Source: Desulfobacteraceae bacterium (GTDB taxonomy: Bacteria; Desulfobacterota; Desulfobacteria; Desulfobacterales; Desulfobacteraceae). From it: a stretch of DNA of 32,426 nt. This document shows, one piece after another, positions 9,441 through 16,061 of the stretch. The position numbers and the translations under genes are program-made. Position 1 is the first letter of the stretch. The number at the start of each line of letters is the position of its first letter. The stretch lies in NCBI GenBank assembly GCA_004796375.1, contig QZLA01000067.1, positions 1 through 32,426 on the forward strand. The letters are read 5' to 3'. The notes beneath the pieces are model-generated. The model was not told the origin of the DNA. It was given only the letters and a program-made list of their open reading frames with translations, and did no database searches.

Positions 9441-10096
9441 CAACCAAACATGGTATTCGGGTAATTATTGCCGAGGATGATTTCCTGGTCGGCAAGGAGA
9501 TCAGCCGTGCAGTGAAGCACATGGGATATGAGGTCATTGCCGAAGCTTCAACCGGTAGTGAAGCCGTTGAAAAAACCTGTGAGTTGAAACCGGATGTGGT
9601 TCTCATGGACATCCAGATGCCCGGAATGAACGGTTTGGAAGCAACCGAGCAGATCCAGGAAAGCTGCCCCACACCGGTGGTTGTCCTTTCGGCACATGAA
9701 TCCCAGGACATGGTGGAAAAAGCGAGCATCACCGGGGTCGGCAGCTATCTGACAAAGCCGCCCAAAGCTTCGGAAATAGACCGGGCCATTACCATTGCCA
9801 TGGCCAGGCACACGGATCTGATGGCGTATCGCCGCTTGAATCAAAAGCTGCTCCAACGGACCCGGGAACTTGAAGAGGCACTTGATAAAGTGAAGACACT
9901 GAGCGGTCTATTGCCGATCTGTGCCTCATGTAAAAAAATCAGGGATGACCGGGGGTATTGGAACCAGATCGAATCCTATATTCAGCAGTATTCAGAGGCC
10001 GAGTTCAGTCACGGGATATGTCCTGAATGCTCTGATAAGCTCTATGGTGACCAGGACTGGTATATCAAAATGAAAAAGAAAAATAAAAATCCCTGA
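9437..10096 (+). CDS. Response regulator: receiver, coiled coil, C-terminal CxxC/HxxCxxC module
   Basis: The protein is 219 residues. The receiver (about 5-125) has an ED pair in IIAEDD, phospho-acceptor D58 in LMDIQMP, a VVLSAHES switch segment and lysine in LTKPP. A short coiled coil (about 130-155) links it to a C-terminal module with C162-x2-C165-x26-H192-x2-C195-x2-C198, plus conserved KKIRDD and GYWN segments. The Cys/His spacing suggests metal, probably zinc, binding, but this is not shown. I recall this tail on many deltaproteobacterial signalling proteins, and I know of no assigned function. The start ATG overlaps the kinase stop by 4 nt (ATGA), so the two are almost certainly translationally coupled and likely cognate. 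No DNA-binding domain is visible, so output by protein contact is likelier than direct transcription control. Confidence 0.88.
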   Translation: MTTKHGIRVIIAEDDFLVGKEISRAVKHMGYEVIAEASTGSEAVEKTCELKPDVVLMDIQMPGMNGLEATEQIQESCPTPVVVLSAHESQDMVEKASITGVGSYLTKPPKASEIDRAITIAMARHTDLMAYRRLNQKLLQRTRELEEALDKVKTLSGLLPICASCKKIRDDRGYWNQIESYIQQYSEAEFSHGICPECSDKLYGDQDWYIKMKKKNKNP

Positions 10097-10176
10097 GTCT
10101 GGACATCCGGCCCGCCAATAGCGATAGCCACTTGAAAGAAACAGCATTCTGTTGTAGCCTTTAACAACGGAGACAC

Positions 10177-12747
10177 ATGAAATATACCTCATTTTCAGAT
10201 AGGCTGATTTTTGTCCTGGCAATCGTTTTATACCTCGCGGCCCTTGGGGTGTTTGGGTATTGGAATTATCACCATGACAAACATGAGATCATGAACCGCA
10301 TCGATAAGGAACTGTATAATTATGCATCTACGTTAAAGTATGTCCTGCCAGGGGATTATCATGACAGGGCGGTAGACAAAACCGCCATTTCAGTCCGGGA
10401 GGACCGGCATATTGCGGATAAATTGACCCGGCTGGTCCGGACGACCGGGCTGAAATATGCGTATACCATCATAAAAAAGGAAGACAAACTCTTCTTTGTT
10501 GCCTCTGATATCACCGCCGATCCGGAAACCGAACGGGGAACATTTTATTTCTTCCCTTACGATGAGGCAGACCCGGTCTTTAATCAGGCCTTTGAAAAAG
10601 AGACCCCCTCTTATAAAACCGTATCCGACCAATGGGGAACGGTGCGAACGGTGATGGTGAGGGAGCGGTCACCCGGTGGGACCTTTTACCTTGCCTGTGC
10701 AGATCATGATATCGGCTACATCAAGTCAGAGCTTCAGAACAACCTGATAAGGTCCATGATGATTATTCTCATACTTTTGATTTTGGGTCTGCCCATCATT
10801 ATCACCTATATCCGGCTGAGGACGAGATATCTGGATACGATTGAGGAAAGCGAAAATAAATATCGGAATTTAGTGGAATCCACTGAAGATTTGGTATGGA
10901 CGATCAATAATCAGGGCGTTCACACCTATAGCAATCATGCCGTAAAACGGTTTCTCGGTTACAGTGTGGATGAAGTTACAGGGAAATCGGCATTTCCGGT
11001 CATGTATCCTGACGATGCCGCCCGCTGGGAAGAGAAACTCAAAGCCTGTATTGCCGCCAAGACAGGATGGAAAAATGAAATCATCCGATGGCTGAACAAG
11101 GAAGGAGACACCCGGATTTTTGAAAGTACAGCCGCTCCAATCCTCGATAAATCCGGCGATGTGATCGGTTTCCAGGGACTGGATAGAGATATTACCGAGC
11201 GCATCAGCGCACAGGAGGCGTTAAAAGAGAGCGAAGAGAAGTATCGCATCATTGTCGAGAACCAGACGGATCTTGTCGTCAAAGTTGATCTTGAGGGGCG
11301 CTTTCTGTTTGTAAGCCCTTCTTATTGTAAAATGTTCGGCAGGCAGGAAAAAGAACTCCTCGGTAACCTGTTTATGCCCCTGGTTCATGAAGAGGACAAG
11401 GGCAAGACCTACCGGGCAATGGAAAAAATGCTTCAGCCGCCGCACAGTGCCTATATCGAACACCGGGCAATGACGAATCAGGGTTGGCGGTGGTTCGGGT
11501 GGATGGGGTCCGTTGTTCTAGATAGTGTGGGGGAGGTGATTGAGATCATCGGGGTCGGGCGTGATATTACAGCCAATAAAATAGCTGAAGCTGACAAAAT
11601 AAAGGCCCAGCGAATTGCAGCCGAACATGAAAGCTATGCATTTGTGGGCAAGATTTCTGGGGCGTTGGCCCACGATTTCAACAATATTTTAGGGGCCATC
11701 ATGGGCAGAACTGAACTTGCGCTTTTAAAATGCAACGATCCGGAACTCGAGAAATCCCTGAGCATTATCATGGACCAGACCTATCGCGGAAGAAACCTGA
11801 CAAAAAATCTGGTGGCATTTGCAAAAGACATGGAACCCAAACAGGAGTATTTTAAAATCAACGAAAAAATAAATCTCCTGCTGGACTTAATGCGAAAGGA
11901 TCTCAGTTCTGTTGCCGTAAATCAGGACATCGGACCCAATATCCCTGATTTCCTTGGTGATCCCGGGATGATAGAGCATGCATTGATGAACCTGATCCAG
12001 AATTCGATACATGCGGTCAGCCTGTCATCAGATCCCAGGATAGCGATTCGAAGCAGGGTATGTGGTCAGGATCTTTGTATTGAGATTGAAGATAACGGGT
12101 GCGGTATCCCGGATGAGCACCTAGAAGAAATTTTTAATCCGACGTTTTCCTTAAAGGGCAGTAAAGATTTAACCCAATCCTATGACACTAAGATTAAAGG
12201 TACCGGATATGGATTGGCCAATGTGAAAAAGAATATTGATCTTCACAACGGATCCATACAGGTGTCATCAAAGGTGGGTATGGGAACCAAATTCTTAATC
12301 AGGCTGCCGATAACAAAAAAAGAACTGGATCAAGAAGAGATTTTGGAGATTGAGGAGGAATTATTTGAAACCGGCAAATCGATTCTCCTGGTTGAGGATG
12401 AAACGGCAATCTCTGAAATCCAATACTCGATCCTGACTCACCCGCCATGCTCCCATCAGGTCGATATTGCCATTTCAGGGGACGCAGCCATAGACCTGTT
12501 CAATCGAAACCCATATGACTTGATCAGCCTGGATTATCAATTGCCTGGAAAGCTCAACGGATTGGATGTGTACGAATATATCCGAAAGACGAACAAAACC
12601 GTTCCGATACTGTTTGTGTCCGGCAATATTGAATTCATCGAATCCATCAAATCCTTAAAAGAAAATGATGCCTTGATGGATCATATCTCCAAACCATGCC
12701 AGAACAGGGATTACATCAAGGCGGTTAATCGGCTTTTAGTTCGATAG
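10177..12747 (+). CDS. Membrane hybrid histidine kinase, PAS-PAS-HisKA-HATPase-REC
   Basis: The protein is 856 residues. TM1 is about 10-31, an extracytoplasmic sensor region runs 32-185 (not assigned to a family), and TM2 is about 190-213. Two PAS/PAC units follow: about 223-345, with an LDRDITER PAC end, and about 350-475, with GVGRDITANK. The HisKA has H499 in [10 protein letters not shown], the HATPase covers about 590-720 with N and G boxes (NLIQNSIHAV, EDNGCGIPDEH), and the C-terminal receiver has phospho-acceptor D786 in SLDYQLP and lysine in ISKPC. Ribosome binding is supported by CGGAG just before ATG 10177. It starts 80 nt after the preceding regulator gene with no terminator seen, so it may belong to the same transcript. 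Its last 23 nt overlap the convergent diguanylate cyclase gene. Confidence 0.92.
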   Translation: MKYTSFSDRLIFVLAIVLYLAALGVFGYWNYHHDKHEIMNRIDKELYNYASTLKYVLPGDYHDRAVDKTAISVREDRHIADKLTRLVRTTGLKYAYTIIKKEDKLFFVASDITADPETERGTFYFFPYDEADPVFNQAFEKETPSYKTVSDQWGTVRTVMVRERSPGGTFYLACADHDIGYIKSELQNNLIRSMMIILILLILGLPIIITYIRLRTRYLDTIEESENKYRNLVESTEDLVWTINNQGVHTYSNHAVKRFLGYSVDEVTGKSAFPVMYPDDAARWEEKLKACIAAKTGWKNEIIRWLNKEGDTRIFESTAAPILDKSGDVIGFQGLDRDITERISAQEALKESEEKYRIIVENQTDLVVKVDLEGRFLFVSPSYCKMFGRQEKELLGNLFMPLVHEEDKGKTYRAMEKMLQPPHSAYIEHRAMTNQGWRWFGWMGSVVLDSVGEVIEIIGVGRDITANKIAEADKIKAQRIAAEHESYAFVGKISGALAHDFNNILGAIMGRTELALLKCNDPELEKSLSIIMDQTYRGRNLTKNLVAFAKDMEPKQEYFKINEKINLLLDLMRKDLSSVAVNQDIGPNIPDFLGDPGMIEHALMNLIQNSIHAVSLSSDPRIAIRSRVCGQDLCIEIEDNGCGIPDEHLEEIFNPTFSLKGSKDLTQSYDTKIKGTGYGLANVKKNIDLHNGSIQVSSKVGMGTKFLIRLPITKKELDQEEILEIEEELFETGKSILLVEDETAISEIQYSILTHPPCSHQVDIAISGDAAIDLFNRNPYDLISLDYQLPGKLNGLDVYEYIRKTNKTVPILFVSGNIEFIESIKSLKENDALMDHISKPCQNRDYIKAVNRLLVR

Positions 12748-14998
12748 ACTCATTTTCCCATGCCACCTGGTCACGGCCATTTGTCTTTGCCCGATACAGA
12801 GCATGATCGGCGTTATTCAATGACCCTTCAGCGGACTGGTCCGGGCTGCACAGGGACGCCCCGATGGATACCGTAATGGTATGTGTGGTGTTTTGCCAGC
12901 GGACTTTCAGGTTTTCCCGGATAGACAGGCAGAGTTTTTGAGCGATCGCAAGAACCTGATCCTGCTGAACCCTGGAAAGGATCAACACAAATTCCTCACC
13001 ACCATACCGACAGGCGATATCATTTCTACGGATATTATCCTGAAGAAACCGGCCTAATTCACTGAGAACCGCATCACCGCACTCATGACCGTATGTATCG
13101 TTGAATTTTTTAAAGTGATCGACATCAATCATCAGAACCCCGATAGAGTAGTTATGACGCTTCATGTTATGAATCTCGCGTTTGAGATTGTCACTCAAGA
13201 ACCTGCGATTGTAGAGTCCGGTCAGGGGATCGAGGATGGACTGGCGCTTGAGATTCTCCCTGAGTCTGATATTGACCAGGGCCAAAGCAAGGTGTTCAGA
13301 AATGGTAATGGCCAGGCTCTGCTTGGATTCAAGTATAGGCCGGCTGCCTGCTCCGGAGGAGAGCGATGCATTTGGGGGAACCATGATGAGAAGCAGTCCC
13401 AATACCTCCTCCCTGACCATCAGGGGAGTGCACAAGGCGTCCCTGTTCGGGGCGTCTTTCAAATGGCTGCATATGAGAGATGGCTCCTCAGCTTTTACCA
13501 GATAAGATTTCCCCTTTCTGAGTGCCCAGCACTCTTCAGATAAAAAGGGGGTACTGCGGTCGTCCGGGTCTCCCCAGGACACCACGGGTGCCAATGTGGT
13601 ATCGCTTTTTTTATAGATGCTCAGGCAGCCCGATGTGTCTGGGAAGAACAGGTTGCAATATTGTTTCAGAACTTTGTAAATCTCTTCACTGGTATTGCAG
13701 ACCTGGATCATCTCACCCATTTCTCTTAACAGCGCATCCTCTGAGTTGCGCTTCTCAAGTTCCCGAATCCAGGAAGAGAGTTCCTCTGTACGCTCTTCCA
13801 CCCTTTTTTCAAGCTCACTATGGGACTTTTGCAATTGCTGCCGCGTGGTTTCAAGGGTTCCGATGAACCGGTTGTAATTTTTAGCGACCTCATCCATCTC
13901 TCCGCCCCATTTGACATCCAGGCGATGTGTAAACCCTGACCGGGCGCCGGTTTCAAATAAGGTAATCATCTCCTGCAACGGTTTTGCGAGCCTGGAGCTC
14001 ACGAGCCAGGTGATGGGGATTATCAGCGTGAACATGATCAATACCGTTGCACCGATTGAATAGGCAATCGTAGTTAACGGGTGATAAAATTCTTCCAAAT
14101 AGCTGGAAGATGCAACGATCCAGTCCAGTTCGGGAATATAATTGAAAATCACCAATTTTTCCCGGGCTTTTATTTCATCCGGATTTTTCCATGGATATAT
14201 GATTTTGCCATTTTTCCGCTCACAGATTTCCTGGATGAACATCCGACCATTTTCATCCTTTGAATTGAAAATATTGGTCCCGGAAAGCTTGGGGTGGATC
14301 ACAAGTAACCCCTGGCTGTCTATAATATACGGATAACCTGTCTTTCCAAATGTGATGGATAGGATGTTCTGTTTAAAATCCTCCGTGCTCAACAGCTCCT
14401 TGAATTCGTCCCGGTAGGAGGAAACGGAAATAATCCAGTCCCAGGGCGCAAAGTAAGTCATGTAGAGCGCTTTTGCTCTTTTTCCTTCTTCTCCGGGGTT
14501 GGCCCAGTCGTATTCTATGTATCCGATTTTTTTAATTTTTTGAACTTTTATGAAATCATTTTTTGATAGATCAGTGCCGATGAGTTCGTCTTTTGGGTGA
14601 ACCTTTATAATCCCCCTGTGGTCTATGCAGTAGATGTATCCGCTTTTTCCTATGGATTGCGACAACAGGATCTGCTTTGCCCTGTTTTTAGCGTCTCGGT
14701 GGGACATTAACTGATTGTTTGCTTTGTTGTAAAGATCGTTGATAATGTCCCGGTTGTTTTCTGCAATGGCCCTTAAGTGGTTCCGGATAGACGCATCTAT
14801 GGCTGTCTTCACCATGTTCAGGATGGTGCGGGTCGAATTTTCCAGCTCCTTTTCAATGTTTCGCTCAATGGTGGTCCTGACGACCGAATAGATCACAAAG
14901 CCAGCCAGGCCCAGAATGAACAGAAAGGTCAGCGAATACGCCCAGAGAAGACGGTAGTGTATGGATAGACTTTTAAAAAGCAGGGGAAGCTTTTTCAT
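12725..14998 (-). CDS. Membrane diguanylate cyclase: tandem Cache, HAMP, GAF, GGDEF
   Basis: The protein is 757 residues. TM1 is about 17-40. The periplasmic part holds two related Cache units (about 117-215 and 225-305), each with a GY.Y.ID..G.L..HP core and a closing DW(I)(I/V)(S/A)SSY strand. TM2 is about 312-337, then HAMP (about 338-392), a coiled coil, a GAF-like domain (about 425-580) and GGDEF from D590 (DPLTGLYNRR). The active site is the intact G666-G667-E668-E669-F670, so synthesis of cyclic di-GMP from two GTP is expected. An RxxD inhibitory site (R657-D660) lies five residues before it, predicting product feedback. No EAL or HD-GYP domain is present. The likely input is a small periplasmic ligand. 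Its 3' end overlaps the convergent hybrid kinase gene by 23 bp. Confidence 0.94.
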   Translation of the reverse strand: MKKLPLLFKSLSIHYRLLWAYSLTFLFILGLAGFVIYSVVRTTIERNIEKELENSTRTILNMVKTAIDASIRNHLRAIAENNRDIINDLYNKANNQLMSHRDAKNRAKQILLSQSIGKSGYIYCIDHRGIIKVHPKDELIGTDLSKNDFIKVQKIKKIGYIEYDWANPGEEGKRAKALYMTYFAPWDWIISVSSYRDEFKELLSTEDFKQNILSITFGKTGYPYIIDSQGLLVIHPKLSGTNIFNSKDENGRMFIQEICERKNGKIIYPWKNPDEIKAREKLVIFNYIPELDWIVASSSYLEEFYHPLTTIAYSIGATVLIMFTLIIPITWLVSSRLAKPLQEMITLFETGARSGFTHRLDVKWGGEMDEVAKNYNRFIGTLETTRQQLQKSHSELEKRVEERTEELSSWIRELEKRNSEDALLREMGEMIQVCNTSEEIYKVLKQYCNLFFPDTSGCLSIYKKSDTTLAPVVSWGDPDDRSTPFLSEECWALRKGKSYLVKAEEPSLICSHLKDAPNRDALCTPLMVREEVLGLLLIMVPPNASLSSGAGSRPILESKQSLAITISEHLALALVNIRLRENLKRQSILDPLTGLYNRRFLSDNLKREIHNMKRHNYSIGVLMIDVDHFKKFNDTYGHECGDAVLSELGRFLQDNIRRNDIACRYGGEEFVLILSRVQQDQVLAIAQKLCLSIRENLKVRWQNTTHTITVSIGASLCSPDQSAEGSLNNADHALYRAKTNGRDQVAWENESIELKAD

Positions 14999-15052
14999 TA
15001 CGACTCCATCAGCAGGTTTTTGATATCAGTGATTGTAATGCTTGTTTGCGTC

Positions 15053-15067
15053 TTATGTGCAACATAA
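15053..15067. repeat. Short inverted repeat upstream of the diguanylate cyclase gene
   Basis: TTATGT-GCA-ACATAA is a perfect 6+3+6 inverted repeat about 55 bp upstream of the cyclase start codon, a position compatible with an operator. No regulator family is recognised from the sequence, and a match of this length can arise by chance in AT-rich DNA. Confidence 0.25.
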
Positions 15068-15162
15068 TAGGGCAGTATCGAAAATTATACAAGCGAAACA
15101 GCTTGTTAACAAACAGTATCCACATATGCCGACTGCCGTGAGGAATGAGAAACCCGGGTATT

Positions 15163-15723
15163 TCATTCTGTGCTCTCATTCTTTAATTGCTTATACCAAT
15201 CCTCACCACCATAAAACTTGTCGGAGCATTCCGGGCACATGCCGTGACTGAATTGTGCATGTGAGTGTTTTTCAATATAGGCCTCGAGAAAGTTCCAATA
15301 GCCTTTGTCATCTCTGATTTTTTTACAGGAAGCACAAATTGGAACAATTCCTTTTAATGTCCTGATCTCATCCATTGCACTTTCAAGTTCAGCATTTCTG
15401 GTTTTCAGATGCTCATTGAGCCGGGTCATTTCATGGTTCAGCCCGGCGATTTTATCTCTCTCTGAGTGCAAGGTGGAAATGGCCAGATATGATACTGTGA
15501 ACAATGTAAGGGCCACAATTCCGGCTTCAATCAATATCTCGGATGATCTCAGTACCGTAGGCGAATGATGTGGCCGGGCGCATTCGGGAGTTTGCATATA
15601 GCATCCAAAAAAGCAGGTCAGTGCTGAAGCAAGGATTGCCGCATTAAGTGTCCGTTTTTCAAAGCCGAAGGCGACTGGATCTCCTGTGACCATATTAAGT
15701 ATTGTGGAGTTAGAGGTGAACAT
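15163..15723 (-). CDS. Small membrane protein with coiled coil and CxxC/HxxCxxC module
   Basis: The protein is 186 residues. Two hydrophobic helices (about 28-45 and 66-85) are followed by a coiled coil (about 86-122) and a C-terminal cysteine module: C130-x2-C133-x26-H160-x2-C163-x2-C166. The spacing is identical to that in the response regulator at 9437-10096, and the segments CASCKKIRDD, GYWN and EC-SDK are shared. It looks like a sensor or adaptor whose kinase or receiver part is missing, with the module facing the cytoplasm if the loop between the two helices is outside. ATG 15723 is preceded by an AGGGA block about 9 nt away. It is an isolated leftward gene upstream of the cyclase gene, 164 nt apart on the same strand. 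I do not recognise a named family; function is unknown. Confidence 0.7.
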   Translation of the reverse strand: MFTSNSTILNMVTGDPVAFGFEKRTLNAAILASALTCFFGCYMQTPECARPHHSPTVLRSSEILIEAGIVALTLFTVSYLAISTLHSERDKIAGLNHEMTRLNEHLKTRNAELESAMDEIRTLKGIVPICASCKKIRDDKGYWNFLEAYIEKHSHAQFSHGMCPECSDKFYGGEDWYKQLKNESTE

Positions 15724-15848
15724 GGATTGATTCCCTGTTTTTGACTCGGTTTAAATATGCATAGATGGACATAAAGGTCGCGGTATGCAGGCTGTTTTTA
15801 CATGGGAAACTGATAATTTTCTTCACTTTACAACTTGTATCATGTAGG

Positions 15849-15862
15849 TTGACATATATCAA
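15849..15862. promoter_or_regulatory. FNR/CRP-like inverted repeat
   Basis: TTGAC-ATAT-ATCAA matches the FNR consensus TTGAT-N4-ATCAA at 9 of 10 defined positions. It lies 126 bp upstream of the small membrane protein start and 213 bp upstream of the kinase ATG. The first six bases also read as a -35 hexamer (TTGACA), but no good -10 follows at 16-18 bp. Regulation by an oxygen- or redox-responsive CRP/FNR protein is possible but untested. Confidence 0.4.
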
Positions 15863-16050
15863 ACCAGTAGCAGTAAATGGTGAAATGGGTCAACATGAGA
15901 TTTTTCAAGCAGATCTCGATTCCGGCTGCCTTGTTCTCCACTACAGATCAGCCTGTGCGCGCATTGATCAGACACTGATTCAGAATGACAATACCCTTGC
16001 TTTAAGAGACCTTTACTTCAGGCCTTGAACGTATTGATCACAACCTTTGC

Positions 16051-16056
16051 AGGGAG
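16051..16056 (+). promoter_or_regulatory. Ribosome binding site that sets the start of the 1815-aa kinase
   Basis: AGGGAG lies 5 nt before ATG 16062. A longer frame from TTG 16047 would overlap this purine block, so ATG 16062 is preferred and puts the signal peptide basic region at the N-terminus. Confidence 0.7.
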
Positions 16057-16061
16057 TGAGA

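Larger units (their letters stand above)
15724..16061. other. 338-bp divergent intergenic region
   Basis: It separates the leftward small membrane protein gene from the rightward 1815-aa kinase gene. A plus-strand frame (15765-16028, 87 codons) is open but has no recognisable domain or ribosome binding site and is not called. The only notable element is the FNR-like box at 15849-15862, listed separately. I see no hairpin terminator, tRNA or riboswitch. Confidence 0.6.

Noticed and set aside
13085-13543. Plus-strand 152-codon frame opposite the diguanylate cyclase gene
   Set aside because: It is antisense to the GGDEF/GAF region, whose motifs are intact on the minus strand. No independent evidence of coding.
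15103-15112. TTGTTAACAA palindrome between the cyclase and small membrane protein genes
   Set aside because: Ten AT-rich symmetric bases are expected by chance in a window of this size, and it is not placed near a start codon.
15143-15168. Imperfect inverted repeat overlapping the stop of the small membrane protein gene
   Set aside because: It is interrupted by a mismatch and centred on CCCGGG with no loop, and no U tract follows on the minus strand.
15765-16028. Plus-strand 87-codon open frame in the intergenic region
   Set aside because: There is no convincing ribosome binding site, no recognisable domain, and its composition looks non-coding. It would occupy the leader of the large kinase gene.
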